Positions 33,280 to 46,400 of a stretch of DNA of 64,000 bases are shown in pieces (the stretch's first letter is position 1; the number at the start of each line of letters is the position of its first letter). A program made the translations under genes and the position numbers. The DNA lies in contig JAZAYU010000368.1 of NCBI GenBank assembly GCA_038501625.1, positions 236,501 through 300,500 on the forward strand, written 5' to 3'. The DNA comes from Corbicula japonica. Lineage: Eukaryota > Mollusca > Bivalvia > Venerida > Cyrenidae. The notes under the pieces were generated by a model, which saw nothing but the letters and a program-made list of their open reading frames with translations, ran no database searches and was not told the DNA's origin.

Positions 33280-36200
33280 CCTTAAATGGTAAACATGCAT
33301 CTTGTAATATGACTCTGAGTTTGTTGTATTTTAATCTAACAATAACTGGTGTTAAACTGTTAATCTCCAGCAGCACATACTTTACTTGAATACCTGGGTT
33401 ATATCGCCTATATTTAAACCTCAAGGAAAGATAACTTAAGCTCGCTAAGGATTCTCTGGCGATTATAGTCGCCAGACAAAATTGGTTTACTACTGTCGCT
33501 GTCTGCTGAAAGTCCAGACATGCGCAGTGAAACAGTCAAGTATATGGTTTTAAAACAAAGGACGTTGAAGTACTTGCCTACCCCATTTTACATAAGTGAT
33601 TGCAAATATATGGTACGCCGTTGCTGCCATTTTCTTGATAATGGTTTTAGACTGTCACGTTGTATGGTATGGCAGTTGTCATTGTACGGTGATTGATAAA
33701 AAAGGAAAAATATCAAACTCTCTAACGGAAAAATGCAGTTCAGTCAAACTTTGCATAAATAAATCTTATTATGTATATTTATTATTTAGACGTTAAGAAA
33801 AGTAAGAATAGTAAAGAAAACTAGTTTGACCCTAAACACAAAAACAAAGCAACACTAAACATCTATTTAAATGCCTTCCTGAGTAATGAGTTTCTAACAA
33901 CAATATCTAAGATTATATAATTTATAATGTCTAACACATGTAGACAGTAAGAGATATTTGTAAAAGTGTGGTATTGCCTTTAATTTCATAGTTGCGAAAA
34001 TGGATAACAAAAAATGGTTGATTTCTCTCTTTACAATTAAAAGTTCTTTTAAAGAATATTGGATGTTGACAGTATCATTTTGATCACATGGGCATTTATT
34101 TGATCTGTTATTGTATTGCGATGCTTCGTTTTTTGTGTTTGATTGCAAATAGAATTTTAGGGATTTTCAAGCTTTATTTTTCTTTACAGTTCTAAATTGT
34201 CTTAACACGTTTGTGACAATTGAGAAATTTATATACTTTTTTAAACATTTATCTAAGGGATTTCACTGTGAAATGTTTCTCAGGTCGCCATTAGGGTATG
34301 CCAAAGATTTTTAAGTTATATTAAGAAATAAAAAAAAATGACGGAGGGCAAAGTTTTTTACTTCAAACATAATTTTGATCCAAAAAGGTCCAAATTTAGA
34401 GAAAAATATGATCTTATTGAAATGATTTTCATTCTTAAATATTTCTAAGGTTGCAATAAGGTAACTATTGTGCTTGCAATGTCTATGTAAACTTTTCTTC
34501 AGATCTCGTGGTAAACGCAGAACCCAGCTTACTTAAACACGCCTGTGGGCGCAATAATACAGTTACAAAATGCGTGTCGCCGTATGACATGTCTTCGATT
34601 TCCAGCTGGCAGGGCGGCAGTCTAAAACAATTTTCACAAGACAACAAAGGCGTTCCATACTAATGTCCTAATTACAAGCCTCGGTTTGGACTGTCTGGTT
34701 TTTTAACGAACAATGTCTTCAGACGTACTGATCGCCTTTGCGAAATCAGAGCGTCTGAATGATTGAGACTAAATTTTTTCTTGATGACAAATAACTTCCT
34801 ATGAATACAGTAACTGTTAACGTAAACAAAATGTCTCCGCGTTCGGACCGGACATCTACATTTTGATGTAGAGGTCCGGTCCCGGATCCGGAAACAACCT
34901 CTATGGGGTTTTCTCCGTGTACGGTAAAATAATTGTAACAATTAATTTTATTTATATAAGGTGCATTTTATACATATTTTTGTTGTTGTTTAAAATTTTG
35001 TTATTATCTATCATGTTATCTTATTAATAATGCACTTAACCAATGTTCTAAGATGCATCATTTTTACTTTTTTTGGAAATTGACATTAAAGTCCCCTTAT
35101 TTGTTCACTTCACCAAATTGAGTGTAAAACAAAAAAAAACAACACAAAATTGACATTAAATTTTGCTTATGTAAGTAGGCTGAAACCGCTGAAACATCTT
35201 TTGTGAAGCAGCTTACAATGCAACATTCGAATTATTGTAAAATTGTATAGAAATGTTCAATACAAATGTATAAGTTAAAGACATTGGTAAGTTTGGTTGA
35301 CGGTCAATTAGGCATGAGGAAAGTAAGTCAAGTAATTTTAAAACAGCTGTTACTTTATTCACTGAAGTGTTGAAATTGAGGCCCGATTGCTAAATCCGCA
35401 ATAATATGTATCATTACGATCAGTTATTAATGCAATATCAGAAGGTCTGAAAACCATTTTAAACACAAACATGAACATTTAAACATTTATAGAAATGAAA
35501 GATATGGTTAGTTGATAATTGGTAAACAGTAACGGTGAAAATATATTGTTACTGCGTTTTTACGCGTGTGGGGTATAACAATCAGATGGGCCTTATAAAA
35601 AATGCCTGGAGAATGATAGCTAGATTTACTTTTATAAGTACTGTTGCACATGGAAAGCGTGTATGAATATACAGACACAGTGTCAGTGTAAATTAAATAA
35701 CATGTACCGTTCCTTTAAAGATTGCAAATGAAATAAGGACACATGCTTTTTCGTTAACATGTCTCAACTGAAAATTCTGTGACTTTTGTTTTTATCCATA
35801 CCTTTATAAAATGTCCGTAGTTTCCAAACGGATGTAGGGAGTTGTATCATTTATTCATAAACAGAAGCGAAGATGATGTACGGAACCATATCTTTCTTGG
35901 AAGATACAGGTTACCGGCACTCCTGCCTTGTATGATTTTGTAACGTCTTTTGAATCGGGTACCAGCCATAATCCAAATGAAAAAACCCATGTATTTATAA
36001 GTACTACTAATAATTACTAATAATATTCTACCGGTGGTTAAATTAGATTTATCTGGTTTACCATAATTATATTTTAAAAGTAGATAATCTATCTGAACAA
36101 ATTTTACCGTTTTAGAAGTCACAGCACACCTTAAGATAAATCTGGTCAGTTTAAATTATATTCAATAAAGTAAAATGTGAGAAAGTTATTAATTTATAGG

Positions 36201-36474
36201 AACAAACGTCTTTAAACAAAATAAACTAATCAAACTTACAAAATATGTTCGCACTTAAATGTAAATTTCGACGACTTAAGGTGGTACAAACATTACTTCC
36301 ATAATGGTTTTCCATTAGATTTGGTAACGGTATATACATATTAGACATCTTTATGGTATAAACACGAGTACAAAGGCCATAAAAGCTTTAATCTTGCCAA
36401 CGTGCGAACTTAATTTTTGTTCAACAGGAAAAATGAAACTTCGACTGATATCTTTTAATGAGTATGTATGCACC
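33280..36474. other. Intergenic stretch between retroelement and LINE fragment
   Basis: It contains small palindromes (ctggcgattatagtcgccag near 33457; accggac...gtccggt at 34847-34880). No exon with convincing ends was seen. Confidence 0.35.
34847..34880. repeat. 34-nt imperfect palindrome
   Basis: accggacatctaca-tttt-gatgtagaggtccggt forms a stem with one bulge. It is adjacent to a second short GC palindrome (ccggatccgg). Confidence 0.6.
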
Positions 36475-37144
36475 ATGTTCTTACAACAGCTCCGGAGGAC
36501 CTGGACAACCAGACGACCTTAGACTAATGTCCCAACCACATCAAGACATATAGCAGTAGGCAAAAAGGATCAGCAAAACCCCCACAAACATTGGGCTCAA
36601 TGTTAACAAGAAGAAAAGCCAGGTCACGATGAAGAACACCAACAGCAACACACCTATCACCACGCTCTCTGTTGGAAAAAAGGACTGTAGTTTGTCTACT
36701 TTGGCTGCAGTGACGACAGATGCCGACTGTGATTAAGACGTCAACACAAGATTTAGCAAAGCCATCCAAGCTTTTCCCATGCTCAAGCACATTTAGAGAT
36801 TAGCATTCACCCCAAGATCAACATCATCAAAAGCAATGTCCTCAGCGTTCTTCTGTGTCGATCAGATTGCTGAAAAACAAAGATTGTCATTGAGCTAAAA
36901 CCCGAGTTGTTCCAGAAAAAGTGCCTGAGACGAATTCTCTAGATTGCTGCCAAGGATAGCCCTTCGATTGACCCCACAACGGAAGGGAACCGCGGGTGAC
37001 CGAAAGAGACCTGGCGAAGGACTATTGACAGACCTGAATAGCATGGGTTAGGTCCTCGAAACAGCTCCCAGGACAGTAGCAGGCAGAGTCAAATGGAAAT
37101 CCCTTGGTATCGCATCAAGCACAAGACGGCGCACAGAGGATTGA
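36475..37144 (+). pseudogene. Decayed LINE reverse-transcriptase 3' fragment
   Basis: Across shifting frames the plus strand preserves the tail of a non-LTR retrotransposon ORF2: a segment with CLRRIL, then P-K-E-T-W-R-R-T-I, then V-K-W-K-S-L and a final ED-stop at 37142-37144. Several in-frame stops and at least two frameshifts are present. Upstream remnants align with the thumb region (DVNTRFSKAIQAF). The motif order is that of LINE C-termini common in invertebrates; the clade cannot be fixed by eye. Confidence 0.7.
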
Positions 37145-40100
37145 ATGAAACGTATTAAATGAATTCGGTAATTCTGATTGTTGAATACAGTTAATGCCGA
37201 GAGGATGTCATCATGTCCTAAGGTTGCTCACCTAAAAAAGATTTCTTTACTTTTAATAGCTTGAAACGCACTGGCAGTTGATTTTGCCAGCAAATAGTTT
37301 TATACTAAGTTTTATACTTTGCGATTGAATAAATTGAAATTGCTGAGTTCTTATTAATCGCAATCGATTTCCTGTTTTATGCTTATTATCATTATTTATT
37401 ATCGTATTACAACGAGATTTATTTTCTTCATTTAAAGGTCATTCCAGAATATAAAATCCTTTATAATGTTGATTGACTTTTTAAGCACTACACATTATCA
37501 ACAATAACTATGAAGAAAGTTGATAATAGTATTTATTGCATTATTTTTTTTCTACAGTCCTTGAAAAGCTCTGACAACTTTTAAGCTTAACATTAAATCT
37601 GCAAAAAAGAAAACATATTCTGACACAAATAAAAACAAATGATACATGCTTTGTTCATTATGTTTGATATGTTTATATTTTAAATTTGCAGAACATACCC
37701 AGTTATCACAAACTGAGCTGTTATTGACTGATAAATTTATTATAGGGTAGTTTTAGTCCTAGTGCAAACTATGAGAAACTCATAATATAGAAAACTATAT
37801 TATAATGAAATTAAAATCAAAATATAATTACAAATAAATGAATAATGTAATTCAAACACATTTTGCTGTTTAAAATATATATGAAATAGTTGGCTTCTTA
37901 ATTCAAAATCTACGATGAAGAATGGCAAGTGTGTTTCAATCGATAGGTTTCTTTTATTCCTGCCATCATGCTCGTACTGATTTTACCCCCAGTTGCTCTG
38001 GTCTCGGACATGTAATCGAGCTCGTACAATCTATACCTTTTTCTTTTTAATGTTAGGCTAGTATCGTATGTAACTTTAACGAGTAGGTTGGTGGGTGTTT
38101 ATTAATCACCAAGGTAAGCATGGTGCAGTACAGAAATTCACTCAAATATCAAGTTTCAATGAGGTTTTTCCATACTCACCAACAACCCGACAATGTTGCA
38201 TTAAAAGGCACACGCACTTATAAAACATAAGAAGCTAAAGGCATTTTCAGTTGAAAAAAATATAGGTACTGAAAGATCTTAATATTGAGACCAGATCACC
38301 TGGATTAAAAGAAACTGAGTATGTTCTTTTCAAGGTTTCCAATAAAGTATCTATCTTCTATCTACATACCAGTAATATAAAGCGCCAGAAATCCACCTGT
38401 TACAAAATATCACCATTTTGAATAATTTGACAAATCTCTTTAGGTGTATAAATAACATTAAAATAAATAATACACCCTTTGATTTGCTTAACTAAGCAAA
38501 GTTTTGTGTCAGTTTGAAAACAACATTACAATCAGAGAAACAAATTAAATAAAAACTACCATCGAAGCATGACTAATAAAGCATCAAACATACATTTTAG
38601 AAAAATAGAAGATTGTTCTAAGCTTTCAGTTGGATGAACAGAAGATAAAACTTGATTTTTATATAGTCTAGTTTAAGTTTTGTTGCTTGAACAATTTTAG
38701 TGACAATAATTATTGCTATAAAATGAATATTTTTAATAAGCACTTTTTAAGTTATTCAAATCTAGAGTTTTTGTAATTCATTACCTTAACAGTATTTACC
38801 AAGTTTATTAAACTTGTGAATTCAGAATTTTATCTTCAAACGCAAATATAATCAAATAAAGGAACACAAACTCCAATATTTCACTTCGCGTTTCGAGTTT
38901 ATTTTACCCTTCTTCAGGTGAATGTTATTGTATCAACATCTCTTATAAACAATGTCTTGGAGTAAAAAAAGATGTAAGTTTAATTATCTAAACAACGTCG
39001 CCGTTTGGCGTAAAAAGACGTCACATAACAATATAAACGACGTCAACTTTGGCGCATTGACATTCCTTCATGAATTTGAACGAACGATTAAGTATTCCAA
39101 CACAAGCAAAGTAAACATAATTCAATAATGAATAAACATACATTTTGGTAACAATTTCAATTAACAATATTCCAAAACAGTTTTTTTTTCTTTTCGGCGG
39201 AAAAATTCCGCGTCGTTAAAATAGGCTACTCGCTTTACCTACAGCAGTATGTATCATACGTTGTCGTTCGATTTATTGGGGACTTGGCATTCCATCAATT
39301 TCTTCTTAATTAAAGTAGCTCACACTTTAGATAAAGAGCACCGAGAAGCGGGTCATACACGCATATGTTATTGTTTTATTAAAACAATTTGAGGCGAGCA
39401 TTTCTATTCCTATATTTTATAACATTTACTCTAGGTCACAGTGTTGTTTGAACATCTAAAGCTCCTGTGACTTGGGTGTTTCTGTCTTTAAATCAATAGC
39501 TGTCATATATTGATCATAAACAATTTCTGTCTGTGATCATAGTTCAAACATTTCGAATGGATTAAAGATCAGTATATTTTTATTTTATAATTATAAAAAT
39601 ACATGAAATATCAATCAATTACACTTCTTAAACAAAACACAGTAACTCAAAATCATGAAACGAATGTGAACAAAACTGATTATCATTAACAGTCAAATAA
39701 TGTAATCAAGATTAAACATCACTGAGACGATGCCAAATAAAGGTAGAACACAGCACAGTGTCCTTTTCATAATAAATTCCAACAATTTTCATCCTCTGAA
39801 AAAGTATTAAAAAAGCTTACTTTATTGTGCGTTGTTACAACTGGTAAAAAATTACTATTTTCTTACAATAGTAGTTCACAAAAGCTCACAATCAAAATGT
39901 AATAAAACATGGGTGTCATGCATTATTACATATACATTACTTCCTATACAAGGTTTCCAAATCAAAGAAGTTGGAAGTCGTGAGCAGGAATTCAAATTCC
40001 TTTCAAACTGGATATGTTTTTCTTATCTTAATCAACAAGAGACTGAAACATATGGCAGACTGTTATATTTAACATACAACGGCTCTAAATTTCCAACCGT

Positions 40101-40406
40101 GTGTCTTTACTTTTTATAACTCATATCATTCATGGAAGTTATAAATTGATAGTGTTTATTCAAAACCAATAAGATTGTACCAATTGTTTAGATACAAAAA
40201 GCTATAATAATGCATGAAACACCTTTTTTCGCCGTGGAACTGAAAACTATCCAAAATAAACTTAATCGACATACTATGTTTACACTTGAAAGCAGCATCT
40301 CACTTTTCATTTAACTTACAGCACAATTTATAAAAGCAGGTTACATAAAAGACTGTAGCCTAAAGGTTGTTGGGCTGTTTTTTGTTGACTCTCATAATGG
40401 TCTACT
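37145..40406. other. 3' flank of gene B and intergenic DNA
   Basis: It contains a possible gene B poly(A) signal (AATAAA on the minus strand, 40155-40160, about 250 nt past the stop). Near 38325-38370 there is a retroposon-like tail (ccaataaagtatctatcttc). No exon found. Confidence 0.35.
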
Positions 40407-43400
40407 CTACTCCTTCAGATCCATCATGGTTGTATTGGAGTCCTGCGGTTTCCAGGGCGGGACCTTGGCCGTCGGTTTATCTCGGCCCTTTAATTACAAA
40501 ACAAATATCGTACAATAACAACATGGTAATAAAAAAATGCAAGAAATATTAGGAACACGAGTAACATAATCTTATATGTTTATTATGTTCATATATATCT
40601 CGGTCTACAGTAAGTCTGATTGGGGCAACTAAGGTATGAAACAACAAAATAATAAAGTTCCATATTATACATTTTCTGATTCGTAAAGTTGATTTCCAAA
40701 TACAATAAATAAGTAAACCTGAACAGGCGTATCGAAGTCGACTTCTTTACTCTGTGTCTCATCCATTTCAATCGCACAACTTGGTTTCCTATCCAATTCC
40801 TTGACAACGATAAGAAAGGAACAAGAATTACATTTTGAACTGCATTAAGGAAATTAATATGTCAGAGCTGGGAGTTGGGGTTAAATGCAAAAACAATTAT
40901 ATTGTGTTAACTAACAGCTATTTAAACACATCCAGCCCTTTAAAATGAAATTTGTGATTAAACTTAACAATGTGGACAGCAAAAATACAATTTATTAATA
41001 TTGCTTATATAAATTTGTTTAGAAAAAAGCAATCTGGTCAAGCCAAAGCAATTACTGCACTTTCCACAACAGTAACTATTATATTACAAATATTGGCCTT
41101 GTTGACAGATACTACATCTACTAGCATTATATTGACTATTTTCGGTGTGATGAGGTCGGCCCATGTTTGTTTGGTGATCTTGATTCTTTACTCAATGAAA
41201 TAAAGTCGATACCCGCATAGGCTCATCCATGACAACTGATCAAGATCTTAATTGTTCGCTTTTAGATTTATTATTTCTAACCAGAAGTGAACAGTGTAGA
41301 TTAAGAACTGATGGCATAGATGTGAAGAAGCAGTTACTTTCTGCTATGTCAGGTTTTTTTACTGACGTGATGTTAAAAGATGAAATATATAAATATTACT
41401 TCTGCTACTAAATACTGACAAGATCAGCAAGGACATTATTACAACAACATTATGATTGTTGGATATTTTATAAGCTTTTGCACATGTCACTTTTGCTAAT
41501 TTTATCCTCAGTCTTGTAAAGGGATGCAAATGCTTTAACCTTTTTAATTCACTTTTGTTCATCATTTGCGCTGTTGTGTAAAATCAATGTATGCAAAATA
41601 TTATTTAGAAAAGTGTCTTTAAGTTTTAAAAATTAATCCAGACAAGGAGCACGTTTGTCACCCTCCACGCTTTTTCTTTTGCCGTCTCGAGACTAAAAGG
41701 CATTTCAATTTAGTTTTTACTAAAATCGTTTAACACATTCGTGGATAATAAGTGGTAAATTAACCTGGGCAGGAGTATCGGGGCGAACATCTTTATTCGG
41801 TGTCTCATCCCCTTCACTTGCAAGACTTTGTTGCTCAACCGATTCCTTGACGAAAATCAGAAGAAAAAAAGCATGATAATTTTAATTGCAGATGTTTTAA
41901 CTCTGTTCCTCGAAGGCTAAAATAATTTCAACAAACTTTAGTGACATTATCAATCTATGTGTAATAATCAAATTTTTATTTATAATTTGTATTCTGTTTA
42001 AATTTCGTTAAGATTGTTACTGTTATCACTTAAAACACATCAATAAATTAAATAAACTTCCAGTAATTTTACAAGAAACACTACATGCTACATAATTATA
42101 TTGAATATTTATTATCAAGTATTAATAATTTTGCACAAGACAATGATGTCACTGGCCACCATTTAAAAAGACTGTCCCCATAAAGCATTAAATTAGCAAT
42201 AGACTGTCGGAGTTATATTTAGCTTTTTAAGAAATTCCTTGCAAAATAAAACATTGTTATTTGTGCATTTTATAGTAAATAAAGCATTAACAACATAGTA
42301 CCTCTAGTTCGTAATGATCATCAAGCAGGAATCCAGACTCTGGTGATCCCCCATTTCCATCAGGTCCATCGGACTGAAAGTGCACAATTACAACAATTTC
42401 TAACCAATTGACGTAGTTAAAATTTGAAATTTGATTTAAACTTAGCGATCAGATATAGTTTAAAACGTACAAAACATAAAAGGGATCAGACTACTTCGTA
42501 ACTTTACATTTTGGTCTAAAGATATTTAACAAAACGTCTTGTAGAGACATATTAATTATCAATAAGAATTCAGTATTAATGTGTTAACTTTCAAATTACA
42601 TTAATGTTGATGGTTGTTTTGATGCGCATCCGTGTAGTTGTCAACATATTAAAAGATATATGCATGATTTGCATGCACTTAACGCAACTTGCGTAGTACG
42701 AAATGTTTCACTTTCATCGATGTTAATTCATAAATATCAACCAATCAATCAATTGCGATTTTGTAATTGGCTTTTTTGGGTGTTTTTTTCTTCTTTTTTG
42801 ACTTTTAGGATTATCATGATTTAGAGCAAAAGTGTTGATGAGTTTGTTTTTGAGGAGCAAAGAGACAATTAAAAAATCTTTATGAAAAGTCAATGTGTTT
42901 ATTCGATTGAAGTAAAAAGCTCATTTTTTATGCAAATTCATTAATTCTCATACCAATGAGTTCTCCTGCAGGTCACTGCCATGTAAAGATACACCAGTAT
43001 CATCCGAGTTTTCAATGGTCATGCTGCTGTTGTGGATATGGATGGATATGTTTTCCCCGTTGATATTTGTATAAGTGCAATTCACGTTATTTGTTTCATT
43101 GGTTCTGACGCGGTGATACTCTAAAGAAAGACATAAAGTATACAATCACGATTATGAGTCGTTTTCTCTAATAATATTACTAATCTGTATTTTATTAGAG
43201 AAGCCCAAAGGACATGAACAAGCATCAAAATGGTCCAAATAAAAAGATTGAAGTTATATAAAAAAATCAAAGTCCCCACCCCGAAAATCCTAACCAGGTA
43301 CAACAATGTCAAACAAAGAACCACAAAATACGCTATTGATAGCAACATACAAGGGAAGTTATTTTAAAAAAGTAAGCAAACAAACAGATCTCCCAAAAAC

Positions 43401-46400
43401 AAGAGAACTGCAATCAAGAGCAAATGCCGAGCAATATACACACAGTCAAATTCTAAATATGGCCTTGCCCTTGAAGTGAGCCAACCGGAATATGCGATCA
43501 GCAAGTCACCTCGATGTGGTGAACATATGTGTCAGGTGTTTTCAAAATCCTTCAAGGGGTTCAAGAGTTACAGAGCAGAAGGGAAACAAAGTCATATGAC
43601 ATTGGAACCGTAAGTCTGACCTCGACCTTGAAGCGAGCCTGGCTTCTGCACGTCGTCTCATTGTAGTAAACATTTGTCAGGTTTCTTTGAAATCCCCTTA
43701 AGGTTTAAGAGCGAAAGGGGAAATAAAGTCATATGACCTTAGAACCGTGTCTGACCTTTACCTTCAAGCGAGCCATCCTGAACATGGCTTTTGCATGTCG
43801 TCTCAGGTGTTTCAGGTTTCTTTGAAATCCTTCGAATGGTTCAAGAGTAACAAGGCGAAGGGAAATTGTTAATTATGTAGTAGTAGTAGGGGGAGATAAC
43901 AAATGAGAGAAGTTAAACAAAAGGAAAAACAAATACCTGTGGTATGTCCCTGTTGTGTTCCAGTCCCTAAAAGTTAATTTAAAATTTATTTGAGAGAATA
44001 TAAAGTTATGTGATACTTATTCTGAAGCTCTCTGTGTATAATAACTAAAATCCGATGTTATAAAATCATTTTACAGCTAAAAAACTGGAACTGCGAATAT
44101 TGTGCTTTTGTCTATCTTTTTGTGTTTTCGTCAATCGATTTTTTATCGTCCGCATATCGCTTATCGTTCATCCGGTCACAAGGCAGATGTTAGTAATCAA
44201 ACTTAAGTCGTTTACGAAGTATTTTGATTGCACTCATTAAATCTAAGAAGCCTCATAAAATGAAAAAAAAAGCACTGTTAGTTTCCCCATGCATTTAATC
44301 AGTGTTGTAATCGATAACAAATTTTAAGGCTGTTGTGCACGATACAAATATTTGCTTAAATATTGAGTTGCGCCAAGACTTGAGTTATACAATTCTGTAG
44401 GTATCTTCCAAATATCTGTCTACAAATACAAGTTTGAAATACACTGGTATGATAGAATGCATAATCAGCAACAAAACAGCAAACGTGAATACAATTCTCA
44501 TGCAACATTCAGTATAAACCCAAAAAATGTAAGGGTATTAACGTTGCTTAAATATTATACAATTATTTACTTATTAGCTTGGAAATATGCTGTGATATTG
44601 ACCTAAAAAATCGTTATTGACCGAGGCGATAGCCGAGGTCAATAACGATTTTTGCGGTCAATATCAACAGCATATTTTCCAGCTAATAAGTAAATAACTG
44701 TTTTATTACATGAACTATAAATAGTTATATATATATAACTTATATGTTGGTATACATATAACAGTTTATTACATGAACTATAAATAATATAAAAGATGGA
44801 AACTTTCGCATTCTATTTATAGACAGGTCAATATCTGCGAAAGCGGGTCAATATTTAGATTTATTGTTATTTCATCTTTCAATGAACACAGTTTGAGAGA
44901 AAAAAGATTCTATTCACGTGTGAAATAACTATCTATATTTCGCAAAAACGAACACATTTTTTTTTTATTTTAATTTACGCTTTCGCAAAAGCCATTTAGT
45001 TAGAATACATGGATCGATCTGTACTTTTCCGCTAACTTATTAATTAAGACCATAACTAAAACGCATTGCGGTAAAACAACAGCTTCGCTCAAATAGAGAC
45101 AAAATCAGGTAATACACTACACTTAAATGTTTATGTAATATTTTTAAAGACTTGAAATAAACATATGTAAGAAAACATGCAGGTGATGTATACAAGAAAA
45201 TTACGTAAAACAAAGGTAAAAGCTGAACATGGTATAAAGTTTTCAGGCGAAAATTGAAAAAAAATATATACTATAAAGTAAGAAAACAAATTTGTAAGCA
45301 TTACGGTAACCATTAACCAATCAAAAGGTTTGGATTTGATTACACTTTCGTTATGTACTTTCTTAGCATTGATTGTAAAAACTAAACTATCATTGTCGGT
45401 AGAATTATTAAAGCTTGGGAGTTTCTGATATTTTCTAGAGAATTCATGAAAATGAACATAGTTACTCGAACAGTTTTCTTTAATTCAGCCATTGATATCA
45501 TTCTTACTACTTATGGGTCAAATTCCAGGATCTGTAGCTACAGTTATTTTGTAGATTTGTATGCACCTGTGTGGAGAGAAAATGCTTTTTAAGTTAATCA
45601 CCGGGCGACCTTTGCATGTTAGTCCTTAAAAAGCATTGCAAAGTCAGTGTAAGGTTGATGTTTCTTGGAATCTTGTTTAACCGCACTGGAAGAAGTTTGA
45701 CATCCGACAGATCGAATGCGAAACACAGTTCATCTTTTTAATTAATTGATTTTAGAGAATTGTTTTTGAAAGCTGCCATTCTTCGTGCTTTCTTTTTAGT
45801 CTAACTGTTTTCCTTGCATTCATTGAGCAAAGGTCAAAGTTTGTTCATGCGGTTTATTTTTGCTTTTTCACTTATCATATCGGTAATAATACGGTAAGGA
45901 AATATACACATTCAAATTATGCCTGCTACCATACTAATCAAGATCATTTAGAGTTTTACACAGAGATAAACAAATATATAAAAGGTTAAATCATGCCTTA
46001 ACAGAGAAATAAACAAACTGTATACCTCGCTAGCATAATTGTAAAACTACACCCAGTTAGAAGTCCTTGTGACCTTTAAGTTGTTGAAGAAAACGTGTAT
46101 GTCAGTTAAATTAATGTACACTCTGCTTACCATATCATCAGCTTAGCATATAAATGCAATACATATACATTTGGTGACATTTATATAATGTCATACAGTT
46201 AATTATTACAATAAAGACAATAATTATTATATCATACTGTAAAAGTTCGGATTTTATAATAAAAGTTATTTCTTGTATATTGGTACTTTGATTAGTCAAT
46301 TAGAAAATGGAAATGTTTGTGTATGGTTAAATTATAGGCCAAGAAAAAAGGGGAAAAACAATATATTATGTATAAATATAAACGTGTATATACTTTAAAA

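Noticed and set aside
36524..36790. 88-codon minus-strand ORF
   Set aside because: It is antisense to the decayed LINE fragment.
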